Assembly: GCF_963931295.1 (NCBI RefSeq) | Contig: NZ_OZ007001.1 | Coordinates: forward strand, 2,049,137-2,113,136 | Direction of reading: 5' to 3' | From: an uncultured Mailhella sp. | Lineage (GTDB): Bacteria; Desulfobacterota; Desulfovibrionia; Desulfovibrionales; Desulfovibrionaceae | DNA: 64,000 nucleotides | Shown here: positions 35,748 through 44,157 of the stretch, one piece after another | How positions within the stretch are numbered: the stretch's first letter is position 1 | Layout of the letters: every line of letters starts with the position of its first letter | Translations under genes and position numbers: made by a program | The notes under the pieces: model-generated | The model's input: the letters and a program-made list of their open reading frames with translations, nothing else | Databases searched by the model: none | What the model was told of the DNA's origin: nothing

Positions 35748-36440
35748 ATGGAATTTTCCTATGCATCAGATGATATACGTGAATTGGCAAAAGCGCTTCT
35801 GAATGTGCAGAGGCAGCTTCAGCCTGCTGTTAAAGATGCCGTCAATCCTTTTGTCAAAAACAAATACGCGACACTGAACAGTGTTATGGACTGCTGTCGT
35901 TCCGTACTGATTGAAAACGGCATTTTGCTGACTCAGTACCCGGTTCCAGCCGAGCCCGGATACTTCGGCCTTGTCACCAAGCTTGTTCATGCGGAGACTG
36001 GCCAGTATCAGGCAGGTCTGGCCATGATCCCGCTGGCAAAAAATGATGCTCAGGGGCTTGGTTCAGCCTGTACCTATGGACGACGCTATGCACTTTCCGC
36101 CATGCTCGGCATAGTCACGGGAGAAGATGATGACGGCAATGCCGCATCGTTTCGGCAGGAAAAGTGTCCGTCACGGCGGACTTCCCGGCCGCAGTCTTCG
36201 ACCGCACAGAAGAAGATACCGCTGAGTCAGATGCTTTCCGCCTTGAATTTGGCCGATTACATTCCCCATTACCGGCAATACCTGGAGCAGACCTATGGCT
36301 GTCCGGTGGAGAGAATGAATAGTGAACAGTATCAAGAACAGGCTGAAATTCTTAGAGAATGCGAGTCAAACCCCATAGTTTTGCGGGGATTGCTCAAAAC
36401 CCTCAACACCTACAGAAAACCACAACCCATCAGGCAATAG
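35748..36440 (+). CDS. ERF-family single-strand DNA annealing protein
   Basis: A 230-residue ERF superfamily protein: ELAKALLNVQRQLQPAVKD, NPFVKNKYATLNSVMD and the core signature GLGSACTYGRRYALSAMLG followed by EDDDGNAA. ERF proteins anneal single-stranded DNA in phage recombination. A Ser/Arg-rich linker and a helical C-terminal extension follow. GAGG precedes the start. With the upstream nuclease it gives the island its own homologous recombination, useful for circularisation repair or cargo exchange. Confidence 0.88.
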   Translation: MEFSYASDDIRELAKALLNVQRQLQPAVKDAVNPFVKNKYATLNSVMDCCRSVLIENGILLTQYPVPAEPGYFGLVTKLVHAETGQYQAGLAMIPLAKNDAQGLGSACTYGRRYALSAMLGIVTGEDDDGNAASFRQEKCPSRRTSRPQSSTAQKKIPLSQMLSALNLADYIPHYRQYLEQTYGCPVERMNSEQYQEQAEILRECESNPIVLRGLLKTLNTYRKPQPIRQ

Positions 36441-36457
36441 CTTCGACAGTCTAAAAC

Positions 36458-36497
36458 AAAAGCCCTCTTTTGCATAAGAAGAGGGCTTCTTTTTTTG
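36458..36497 (+). terminator. Terminator after the ERF gene
   Basis: AAGCCCTCTT pairs with AAGAGGGCTT, followed by TCTTTTTTT. Confidence 0.88.
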
Positions 36498-36520
36498 CAT
36501 CATAATTTTTTTATATTTTT

Positions 36521-36535
36521 ATATAGAAATAGTAT
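36521..36535 (+). promoter_or_regulatory. Shared promoter/operator motif, copy 2
   Basis: Exact repeat of ATATAGAAATAGTAT at 31863, here 45 bp before the parB start and just after a terminator, in AT-rich DNA. Confidence 0.55.
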
Positions 36536-36580
36536 GAGTAGATTATTTTTTTTGTTTAACATTTAACAATGGAGTTTATT

Positions 36581-37459
36581 ATGGATTCTTTTAAAGATCA
36601 AATTAGTGAACTTAGCAATCAAGTTTTCGAAAATCTCAACATCAATACGTTCCCACTTGTTCCAGTGGATAAGAGCAGAAGGGAATATGAGGAGAATAAG
36701 GAATACGAAATTCCCGTTGACCTTATTTTCGACAACCCGTGTGAAATTCGCAAACACATGGATCAGGAAGATCTTGAGGCTCTGAAGAACAGCATCAGGG
36801 CTTCCGGTCAGAACAGCAGCATTATCCTCACGGAAGCGACAGTCGACGATGAAGCGAAGCCGGAGAAGCGGATATACCTCATTTCCGGTCAGCGTCGGTT
36901 GCGTGCCTGTCGGGAACTTGGCTTTCAAACCATCCGGGCCAGATTCATTTATTGTAATCTCAGGAATGTCTGCCTGGAAGATAATATCGTCAGATCTGAC
37001 ATTCATTACATCGACATGGCTGAGTATATAGATAAGTATAAACTGACGACAAAATATCTTATAGAAACGCTTAATATATCAAAGCAAACCGTATCAGATT
37101 ATAGAACATTGATGAATATCGATGAAAAAATACGTAATGAAGTCAGAAAAAGAGACGATATTCCAAAGCGAGACATGTTGATTATCGCAAGAAAGAAAGC
37201 GGATAAGCAAATGGAAGCGTTCAGTAACTATATAAATAAAAAGGAGCATAAGCCCATGAAAAAGACTGTAGATCCGAAAAGTAAGTCCTATCGTGACATC
37301 TGTAATCTCCGCGATTATCTAAGGAAAAATCCGAATCTGGCGGATGAAGATCTGAGTGATGTGTATGAAGTGGCAGAAGAAATTATTGAATTGATAAAAA
37401 TGTATAATGAAAACGAATATCAAACATTAGTATATAATAATGACAACTTTAATAAATAG
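36581..37459 (+). CDS. parB: ParB/Spo0J-like partition protein
   Basis: A 292-residue protein. The ParB N-terminal CTPase/nuclease-like domain has PCEIRKHMDQEDLEALKNSI, the box LISGQRRLRACRELG (GxRR with catalytic-type arginines) and EDNIVRSDIHYIDMAEYI. A KorB/HTH region follows (LIETLNISKQTVSDYRTLM). There is no parA partner in the window. The start at 36581 is preceded by GGAG 6 bp upstream; 36569 is the alternative. It may help maintain the excised island or regulate it. It is AT-richer than upstream genes, as is everything from here to attR. Confidence 0.85.
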   Translation: MDSFKDQISELSNQVFENLNINTFPLVPVDKSRREYEENKEYEIPVDLIFDNPCEIRKHMDQEDLEALKNSIRASGQNSSIILTEATVDDEAKPEKRIYLISGQRRLRACRELGFQTIRARFIYCNLRNVCLEDNIVRSDIHYIDMAEYIDKYKLTTKYLIETLNISKQTVSDYRTLMNIDEKIRNEVRKRDDIPKRDMLIIARKKADKQMEAFSNYINKKEHKPMKKTVDPKSKSYRDICNLRDYLRKNPNLADEDLSDVYEVAEEIIELIKMYNENEYQTLVYNNDNFNK

Positions 37460-37475
37460 TATAGTGTAATTCAAG

Positions 37476-37506
37476 AAAAAGGCGGCATACATTGCGCCGC
37501 CTTTTT
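37476..37506 (+). terminator. Terminator after parB
   Basis: AAAAAGGCGGC pairs exactly with GCCGCCTTTTT around a 9-nt loop. Confidence 0.88.
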
Positions 37507-37589
37507 ATTTAAAAAATAAAATAAGTTAATTTGAAATTGTTTAGAAAAAACTATTAAGATTTTGTATTAAAATGCAAATAGAGGAAGAT

Positions 37590-38543
37590 ATGAGTTTTTT
37601 TATTCGTAGAAATAAAGAAAAGTTTGTTAATAGGCTGAAAAGAGGTTGCTTTGAAAGATATGAAAATGTATCAAATTGCTCATCACTTCTTTATGTTATT
37701 GAACATATAAACAAATTAACAGGTGAAACTTTAATAAAGCCATCTGGATTTTACAGATGTAAAGAATGCGTATGTCCAATATGCAATGATTTAAAAATGT
37801 ATAATATGAGAAAAGAAGCAATAGGTATAGTAAAAAATATGGAAAAAATTAATGCTGTATTTATTACTTTGTCTCCTTGTAGAATTAAAGTAGAATATAT
37901 TAAGGATATGATAAGATTTCTACGAGAACTTTTTACAAGAATAAAAAATAGTAAATTTTTCTCAAAAAGAATTAAAGGTTATATTACAAGTATAGAATTT
38001 GGAAGTGTAACTTCAGAAAAATATATACATGTTCATCTTCATGCCATTATATCAGTATCTGGAAGCGTGAAAGGTAGAAATTTTATCTCTAATAATGAGT
38101 TTAGTGAATTCGCTTGTGATATATTTTACAATATCCTTGAAGAAGAAAAATTCTTACCATATTCAATAGATAAATTACTAAGTAAAAATAGCGATTATAA
38201 GAAGGACTATGAAATACAAACTAATATACAATCAATAACAAACAAATCAACTCTTGAAAAAAAGATAAATTATATAACAAAATCTAAAAATCTAGAATAC
38301 ATTATTTTATCACTTGATATTCAATCACTAAAAACATTTATAAATAAAATTTCAAACATTAAGTATATTACACGTGGTGGAATATTCAGCAAGAAAAATT
38401 CCAAACAAAAATTATCTACTGCTGACTTCGCAGCAGAGGATAAAAATTGTTATCTTCTTTCTCGTGAAGAAACACAAAAATATATTAAAAATAATAAAGA
38501 TCAATTTAGTTTATGGGGGCGTGCGGATACTTTTTATTCATAA
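37590..38543 (+). CDS. rep: Rolling-circle replication initiator (Rep_1-like, HUH endonuclease)
   Basis: A 317-residue protein with the Rep_1 layout known from small plasmids such as pC194/pUB110: Cys-rich FYRCKECVCPICNDLK near residue 55, VFITLSPCRI, the HUH metal motif HVHLHAI, and a nicking-Tyr candidate in INYITKSKNLEY. Codons are extremely A/T-rich, far from any neighbour, pointing to a distant low-G+C source. GAGGAA lies just before the ATG at 37590; 37572 is an in-frame alternative without a site. It could nick one strand and start replication of the excised circle. It is the last gene before attR. Confidence 0.75.
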   Translation: MSFFIRRNKEKFVNRLKRGCFERYENVSNCSSLLYVIEHINKLTGETLIKPSGFYRCKECVCPICNDLKMYNMRKEAIGIVKNMEKINAVFITLSPCRIKVEYIKDMIRFLRELFTRIKNSKFFSKRIKGYITSIEFGSVTSEKYIHVHLHAIISVSGSVKGRNFISNNEFSEFACDIFYNILEEEKFLPYSIDKLLSKNSDYKKDYEIQTNIQSITNKSTLEKKINYITKSKNLEYIILSLDIQSLKTFINKISNIKYITRGGIFSKKNSKQKLSTADFAAEDKNCYLLSREETQKYIKNNKDQFSLWGRADTFYS

Positions 38544-38932
38544 TATTATAGAAAAAATACATGATATATATGATGGACTAATGTCCATAAAAAGTCTCCG
38601 TCAATCCTTCGGTTACATGAAACGCATTGAATATATGCGATAATATATTGAAATTACAAGAATTTACTACACTTTATATAAAGTGTTTCTTTTCAAGAAG
38701 TTTCTATATTATTAAATATGTAAGACTTGGCTTTTGATATGTATTTCTTCCCCATGCCGTACGGTGTGGGGAATTTTTTAGCTCAAAGGTATGCAGCTGA
38801 CTTTTAATTGGAGGTAAGGTATAAAGAGAACGCGCAGGGTATTGAGATTCGTCAGGGGGTATATTTGGGGGTATAGTAGTCCATTGACTTTGACGAAACT
38901 CAATTATACTAATGGGATAATATACAGTATCT
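38544..38932. other. AT-rich right end of the island
   Basis: No convincing gene. It holds a perfect 18-bp palindrome ACACTTTATATAAAGTGT (38669-38686), a possible nick or origin hairpin for the Rep protein, a terminator at 38748-38779, and two direct TTGGGGGTA-type arm sites at 38855-38873 before attR. Confidence 0.5.
38748..38779 (+). terminator. Terminator at the right end of the island
   Basis: TTCCCC...CCGTACGG...GGGGAA hairpin followed by six T. Confidence 0.75.
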
Positions 38933-39081
38933 AATCCCACCCTTTCCGCCAGGATAGATGCTGAAAAGTCCCATAAGGTACATAAACCCTTGTGGGACTT
39001 ATTTTTTTAAAAATCATAGTCCCGCATAATTCAGCAAGCAACATGGACGTACCCCCAAAATTGGGGGTACATTTGGGGGTA
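38933..39081. repeat. attR: right copy of the island's direct repeat
   Basis: Begins AATCCCACCCTTTCCGCCA, the 3' end of tRNA-Ser without the rest of the tRNA, and ends GGGGGTA at 39081. It repeats 13040-13191 with a few changes, including the tRNA terminator and the TACCCCCAAA palindrome. Confidence 0.92.
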
Positions 39082-39485
39082 CGATATGCGATGTTTAACG
39101 GAGTGCGGCTGAAATTTTCGAGGGGGAGACGGCGGAGTGGGCTTATGATCCGGCAAGACGAGATGGTGCGTGCGGTTCTGATGTATGGATCGCTAGGCGG
39201 TGCAGGCTGCCCGGTCTGCACTGCCGCGGCTCGGCTCTTGCAGTCTTTGCGCGAGCGTTCAAAATGCCTCCGATCCGTCCGTTCCCGGAAGGCGTGCGTC
39301 TGGAAAATCACCTCGGAAACTTCCGGCGAAATCTGGAAGAAAAAAGGAATGTTCGGCGCTGCCCGGGGGGGGCGATCCGCCTGCCCTGACGGCGGAAAAT
39401 CTTTGGGAGACAGGGAAACAGGGCATTGACAGCTCTTTGGCGGTGAGTAATCCTAGAACAAACCCCTTAGGAAGGAGTCGCCCCC
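39082..39485. other. Intergenic region right of the island
   Basis: About 400 bp of chromosomal DNA before the molbindin gene. No gene is supported. It would contain the promoter of that gene. Confidence 0.5.
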
Positions 39486-39914
39486 ATGAAAGTCACCACG
39501 AGGAATATCTTGGAAGGTGTGGTTACGTCTGTAAAAAGAGGCGTTGTCAACGATGAGGTCGATATCGACCTCAAGGGCGGTTTGAAGGTTGCCGCCGTCG
39601 TGACCTGCCAAAGCACCGAAACGCTCAAGCTGGAACCCGGCCGCGAAGTGCTGGCCATGGTGAAGGGCGTGAACGTTCTGCTTGTGCGCGAGAGCGACGG
39701 CTATATTCTTTCTTCGCGCAACATGCTGCCCGGCAAGGTCGTGAGCGTAAAAAAAGGGCAGATCATGGCCAGCGTGGCCGTGGAGCTGGAAAACGGAGAG
39801 CGTCTGACCTCCGTATGCACGGTGGACAGCGCGGATGACGCCGGCATTGCCGAAGGCGTGCATGTGCTGGCCGCCATCAAGGCTCCGCATGTGATTCTTG
39901 CCGCCAGGCAGTAG
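39486..39914 (+). CDS. Molybdenum-pterin-binding protein with two Mop domains (molbindin)
   Basis: A 142-residue protein made of two ~68-residue Mop/TOBE repeats: KVTTRNILEGVVTSVKRGVVNDEV starts the first, and SSRNMLPGKVVSVKKGQIMASV the second. Such di-Mop proteins bind molybdate or tungstate in the cytoplasm as storage or buffering oligomers. AAGGAG lies 9 bp before the ATG. It is transcribed alone, with a terminator after it. Mo/W supply would serve formate dehydrogenases or other molybdoenzymes not in this window. Confidence 0.9.
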   Translation: MKVTTRNILEGVVTSVKRGVVNDEVDIDLKGGLKVAAVVTCQSTETLKLEPGREVLAMVKGVNVLLVRESDGYILSSRNMLPGKVVSVKKGQIMASVAVELENGERLTSVCTVDSADDAGIAEGVHVLAAIKAPHVILAARQ

Positions 39915-39953
39915 TCCCTTCGACAGGGGCGCTGCTCCTGCAAAACGAGTTGT

Positions 39954-39993
39954 CCGGAATATGGTCGGGTTCGACGATATTCCGGCTTTTTTT
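39954..39993 (+). terminator. Terminator after molbindin
   Basis: CCGGAATAT pairs with ATATTCCGG, with a smaller GTCG/CGAC stem inside, and seven T follow. Confidence 0.88.
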
Positions 39994-40480
39994 GCCCATC
40001 GACGTTCGGAGGCCTCAGGGCGATGCGGCGCGTGTCGATGCCGAAGGAGCGGCACGCCTGTCGCGATATCGCCGGTCGATATTCGTCTTCTGGTCGGATT
40101 CGACGTGTCTTCGCGGACTTTCCCGGCCAGGCTCGGAGACTGCCGCGCGTCTTTTTGCGCTTTGAAGCGGCCCGGTTGCCTGATCGGCGTGCGCGTCATA
40201 TTTCTTTTTCGTTCGAAGCGGCGTTTTTTGCGAAAAATGCTTCCCGGGCTGGGGCGGTCGGTGCAGCTTTTCGGGCAATTGCAAGAATTTGTCACGAAAA
40301 AGGGGCGGAAAAATTATGGCGGAAAAACAAGGACTGTGCCACAGCTAGAAAGACGCCGCGGCGGGAAGCGGGCCGCGGACGCGTTGAGGACGGCACGGCG
40401 TTGTCATCGACGCCGAACGAACATCGCGCGGAAGCGCTGAACTGTTCCGGCCGACGGCCGGGTGAGCATACGAGGTGACT
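39994..40480. other. Intergenic region before the M16 protease
   Basis: About 490 bp of GC-rich sequence. No reading frame here has a ribosome site or recognisable product. It presumably carries the promoter of the protease gene. Confidence 0.45.
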
Positions 40481-43129
40481 ATGCGTTTTTTTAAATGGTG
40501 CGCCAACGTGGCGCTGGCGGTATGCCTGGCGCTGGGCGGCACGGGAGCGGCGCAGGCCGTTTCCGACATACAGATATTCCGTCTGGAAAACGGTCTGACC
40601 GTGCTTGTGCGGGAAGACAATCGTTTTCCGCTGGTTTCAGTGCGTCTTTTCGTGAAGGCCGGCTCGGCCTGGGAAAAGCCGGAAGAGGCGGGCATGAGCC
40701 ATCTTCTGGAACACATGGTGTTCAAGGGCTCCAAGACCAGCGGCCCGGGAGTGGACAAGCGCGTGGAAAACGCCGGCGGTTCCATGAACGCCTACACGTC
40801 CTACGACATGACCACCTATCTGACCGACCTGCCTGCCGCAAAGTGGAAGGACGCCATGACCGCGGTGCGCGATCTGGCCTTTGATCCGCTGCTGCGTCAG
40901 GCTGATCTGGACGCGGAACGGGAAGTGGTCATTGCGGAAAAGAAGCAGCGCGGCGACAGCCCCATGACGAAGCTCTTCCAGACGGCGCTTGCGCACACGC
41001 TGAAGGGCACGCCCTACGAAACGCCGGTCATCGGCACGGAAAAGGCACTGCGCGGCGTGACGCCCGAGATGATGCGCGACTACATTCGGCGGCGCTACGA
41101 TCCGCGGGACATGGTGCTCTCGGTGGCGGGCGACGTGAAGGCGTCCGACATTCTGGCCGAGGCGAAAACGCTGTTCGGCGGCTACCGGAACAACAACGTG
41201 CTCAAGGTGGAGCCGTCCTTTGATCCTGCCGATCTGGCGCAGGGGCTGGTGGTCGATGTGGAGGTCGGCCCCTGGGACAAGGCGTTCGTGTCGCTGTCCT
41301 TCCCGCTGCCGGGCATGAAGGATGAGCTTCTGCCTGCGGCCGACGTGCTGGCGCATCTTCTCTCCGGCGACGACACTGCGCTGCTGCCCGTGTCGTTCCG
41401 CATTCAGAAGCCCGTGGTGGACAGCATAAGCGCTTCGGCCATGAGCTTTGAGCGGGCGGGCGCTTTCATGATTCTGGCGCAGCTCGACGCCGACAACACG
41501 CCCGAATATCTGCGCGACTTGGGCAAAACGCTGGACTCGCTCAAGGCGACGGATTTCACCGACGAGCAGATTGCCCGTGCCCGTCTGAACCTTGAGGACA
41601 ATTATCTGCGCGGCCTTGAGAACATTGCCGACGTCGCGGAGACCATGGGCTCGGAATATTTTTATGATCCGTCCAGCGTGGGCGGCGAGCGTTATCTTTC
41701 TGCGGTGCGCAGCGTGGGACGCACGCAGATTCAGGAAGTCATCGACCGCTGGCTGCGCCCCGACGCGCTGACCGTGGCCGCGTTGGTTCCGCAGGGTGAA
41801 AAGGGCGGAGCTGCGGCGCTGGACGGCGCCGCGGCAAAGGCTGCGCTCGTGCAGGGCTGGCCGGAAGCGGGCAAGGCCGCGCCCGCCGAAGCGAAGAAGG
41901 ACAAGGCCGACACGGCGCTTCGCCCCGAAGTGATTTCCCTCGGCGAGGGCCGCACGCTCGTGCTTCTTCCCGACAGGTCGCTGCCGTACGTGTCCGCCGC
42001 GCTGAGCTTTTCCGGCGGCGAGCTTCTGGCAGGCGACAATGAGGAAGGTCTGGCCTCGCTCACTGCGGCCGCGCTGCCTACGGGCACGAAGAACCGCAGT
42101 CTGAGCGACATCAACGTGTACCTTTCCGGTCGCGCGGCGGGACTTTCCGCAGGCAGCGGTCTGCGTTCGTTCAGCGTGCAGATGGACGCCCCCGCAAAGT
42201 TTGCGCCCGAGGTGTTCGCGCTCATGAAGGAAGTGCTGGAACAGCCCGCCTTCCGCGACGAAGACGTGGAGCGCGTGAAGCGCGAACAGATAGCCTCCAT
42301 CGTGAGCAGCGAGCAGAGCGCCATGGGCCTGCTCGGCAGGAATTTGCGTCATTTTCTCTTCGGCAAGGGTTCCTACGCGCACAGAAACGACGGCGATCCC
42401 GCCGTGGTGGCCAAGTACACGGCAAAGGACGTTGCGGCGTTCTGGAACCGGCAGAAGGCGCGTCCGTGGGTGCTTTCCGTGGCGGGCGACTTCGACCGCG
42501 CGCAGGTGGAAGCGTTTGTGAAGTCGCTGCCCGCGCCCTCGGAAAAGGCGCTTGAGAGCGAGGCCCCCGCGTGGACGAAGGAAAAGACGTGGAGCATGAA
42601 GCTGCCCGGACGCAATCAGGCCGTGTACCTCATGCTCTTCCCCACGGCGGGCGCTGAGGACTCCGACAGGCCGGCGCTGCGCCTGCTTTCGGAATCGCTC
42701 GGCGGATTCACCGGCAAGCTTTATCAGGATCTGCGGGAAAAGCAGAGCCTCGGCTACTCGGTGTTCCCTGTGGACTGGGCCGGAAAGGATACCGGTTTTC
42801 TTGCCTTCGGCATTATCGCCTCGCCGGAAAATCTGGACAAGGCCAGGGCGTCCTTTGAAGCCATCGTGCGCGATCTGCACGAAAATCTGCTCTCTGAAGA
42901 AACGCTGGAGCGGGCCAAGGCCGTGGCTGAGGCCAACTACTACCGCGCAAGGCAGAGCCGCGCCATGCGCGCCGGAGAGGGCGCGGCCAACATTCTGAAC
43001 GGGCACGGCCTCGACTACGGCCGCGAATGCCTTGAGGCCATGAAGGCCGTGGATGCGAAGACGCTGCGCGAAACGGCGCGCAAGTATCTGGATCTGAACC
43101 GCGCCTATGATCTTCGCGTGACGCCGTAG
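40481..43129 (+). CDS. M16-family zinc metallopeptidase (insulinase/pitrilysin type), secreted
   Basis: An 882-residue double-domain peptidase. Residues 1-26 are a signal peptide ending AQA. The inverted zinc motif HLLEH is at 74-78, and the distal Glu lies in DAEREVVIAEKKQ. The first M16 catalytic half (about 30-430) is followed by a second half lacking the zinc motif (about 475-880), as in PqqL-like bacterial M16 proteins that form a peptide-binding clam shell. It would act in the periplasm on peptides. ATG 40481 has GAGG 5 bp upstream and is preferred to GTG 40475. It stands alone between terminators. Confidence 0.9.
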   Translation: MRFFKWCANVALAVCLALGGTGAAQAVSDIQIFRLENGLTVLVREDNRFPLVSVRLFVKAGSAWEKPEEAGMSHLLEHMVFKGSKTSGPGVDKRVENAGGSMNAYTSYDMTTYLTDLPAAKWKDAMTAVRDLAFDPLLRQADLDAEREVVIAEKKQRGDSPMTKLFQTALAHTLKGTPYETPVIGTEKALRGVTPEMMRDYIRRRYDPRDMVLSVAGDVKASDILAEAKTLFGGYRNNNVLKVEPSFDPADLAQGLVVDVEVGPWDKAFVSLSFPLPGMKDELLPAADVLAHLLSGDDTALLPVSFRIQKPVVDSISASAMSFERAGAFMILAQLDADNTPEYLRDLGKTLDSLKATDFTDEQIARARLNLEDNYLRGLENIADVAETMGSEYFYDPSSVGGERYLSAVRSVGRTQIQEVIDRWLRPDALTVAALVPQGEKGGAAALDGAAAKAALVQGWPEAGKAAPAEAKKDKADTALRPEVISLGEGRTLVLLPDRSLPYVSAALSFSGGELLAGDNEEGLASLTAAALPTGTKNRSLSDINVYLSGRAAGLSAGSGLRSFSVQMDAPAKFAPEVFALMKEVLEQPAFRDEDVERVKREQIASIVSSEQSAMGLLGRNLRHFLFGKGSYAHRNDGDPAVVAKYTAKDVAAFWNRQKARPWVLSVAGDFDRAQVEAFVKSLPAPSEKALESEAPAWTKEKTWSMKLPGRNQAVYLMLFPTAGAEDSDRPALRLLSESLGGFTGKLYQDLREKQSLGYSVFPVDWAGKDTGFLAFGIIASPENLDKARASFEAIVRDLHENLLSEETLERAKAVAEANYYRARQSRAMRAGEGAANILNGHGLDYGRECLEAMKAVDAKTLRETARKYLDLNRAYDLRVTP

Positions 43130-43177
43130 CGGCGCGAAGGCTGCGGAACGCGGTTCCGCCGTTTTGGCGGATAAGTG

Positions 43178-43225
43178 AAAACATGAAAGGGGCGACGGAA
43201 TATTCCGTCGCCCCTTTCATGTTTT
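43178..43225. terminator. Perfect 48-bp palindrome, bidirectional terminator
   Basis: The arms 43178-43201 and 43202-43225 are exact complements without a spacer (core GGGGCGACGGAAT and complement), bounded by A4 and T4. It lies between convergent genes (M16 protease and CGGC protein) and can terminate both. Confidence 0.85.
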
Positions 43226-43340
43226 CAGGAGATTGAGGAGCGGAAGCGATTAAAAAAGAGCCCGCCGACCCGGCGAGGGGAGCGCAAAACGGCCGGAGCC
43301 GGAGCGCGCCGCCCGGCGCAGGGGGGAGAGCGACGAAGGA

Positions 43341-43673
43341 TCAGTGCGTCCAGTCGATGACGGGAACCGCGTCGCCCAGCTTCTTTTCTATGGCGGCCTT
43401 CATGGCTTCGGCGTTCGGGCAGGGCATGCCTATGGGACTGCCCTTGCGTATGCAGGAGGCGAGAAACACGGCTTCGGCTCCGCGATCGACCAGCATTTTC
43501 GCCCGGGTGACGGCGTGCTTGCCCGGACAGCCGCCGCAGCTCACGAAGCCCACGATTTCACAGGGCGCAAAGGATTCAAAGGCCATGGTTCCCGCGCCTG
43601 CGCATTTGAAGTCCGTGGTGCCGGGGCACATGTCTTCGGTCTGCTGGCAGCGTATGATGCCTATTTTCTTCAT
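43341..43673 (-). CDS. CGGC-domain protein
   Basis: A 110-residue protein of the CGGC family. It starts MKKIGIIRCQQTEDMCPGTTDF, and the name motif is in VSCGGCPGKHAVTRA with further Cys in ASCIRKG and MPCPN. The many conserved cysteines suggest binding of a metal or Fe-S cluster, but the biochemical role is unknown. Such genes are common in strict anaerobes. AAGGAGG lies upstream of the start. Confidence 0.88.
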   Translation of the reverse strand: MKKIGIIRCQQTEDMCPGTTDFKCAGAGTMAFESFAPCEIVGFVSCGGCPGKHAVTRAKMLVDRGAEAVFLASCIRKGSPIGMPCPNAEAMKAAIEKKLGDAVPVIDWTH

Positions 43674-43768
43674 GATGTCCTCCTTGCCGCAGGGGCGGCT
43701 TCTGCTCAGCTTACGCCAGGGGCCCGGGATCGCGCAAGAGCGGCGGCAAAAAACGCAGGCAGGGGAGG

Positions 43769-43885
43769 CTACATTGCAAAATATTGCACGACGAGAAAGA
43801 GTTTGAAACGTGACTTTCCTGCCGGCTCATGTACAAGGGAGCTGTCGAAGGTTGTCAGCTCCCCTGGATAACCAGAGATTTTCAT
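43769..43885 (-). CDS. Possible 38-residue small protein
   Basis: MKISGYPGELTTFDSSLVHE followed by PAGKSRFKLFLVVQYFAM, with an excellent GGAGGAG site 5 bp upstream. Its DNA contains the hairpin GGGAGCTG/CAGCTCCC (43837-43864). It is not a family I know. It may be a true small protein, a leader peptide, or simply a chance frame over a structured RNA. Confidence 0.3.
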   Translation of the reverse strand: MKISGYPGELTTFDSSLVHEPAGKSRFKLFLVVQYFAM

Positions 43886-43914
43886 ACTCTTCTCCTCCAT
43901 ACCCCCTTTCCATG

Positions 43915-43955
43915 CCGGCCGGTTCCCAGCTCCACGAACCGGCCGGTTTCTTTTT
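43915..43955 (+). terminator. Strong hairpin with T tract, plus strand
   Basis: CCGGCCGGTTC pairs exactly with GAACCGGCCGG over an 10-nt loop and is followed by TTTCTTTTT. No annotated plus-strand gene ends just before it, so it may terminate an unseen transcript from the 43.7-43.9 kb region or block antisense transcription. Confidence 0.7.
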
Positions 43956-44157
43956 GCGTGAGCGGCAGGCTTTCGGGCGTGCCGCTGCACGCAGGGCGAT
44001 GCACGAAAAAAAGGCCGGACGATGACTCGTCCGGCCGCGGCGTCGTCGGTGCAGGATTCCGTAAAAGGGGCTGCTTCGCGCCGAGGTCTGCGAAGCGTAC
44101 GGAAGTCTGCGCCGCCGCCGGCTGCTTTTTCCCGGCGATTGGCTCCGCCGGAACGGG

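Larger units (their letters stand above)
13040..39081. mobile_element. Integrative genomic island in tRNA-Ser, about 26 kb
   Basis: The 3' end of tRNA-Ser and the ~120 bp after it are repeated at 38933-39081, the layout left by site-specific integration. A P4-type tyrosine integrase starts just inside the left repeat and reads inward. The interior carries AlpA-like regulators, a DUF927 ATPase, ERF, a Cas4-like nuclease, ParB and a rolling-circle Rep, with mixed and often low G+C, unlike the flanking chromosome. No conjugation genes are visible, so it looks like an integrative mobilizable or satellite-type element rather than a full conjugative element. A composite transposon is nested inside it. 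Confidence 0.9.
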
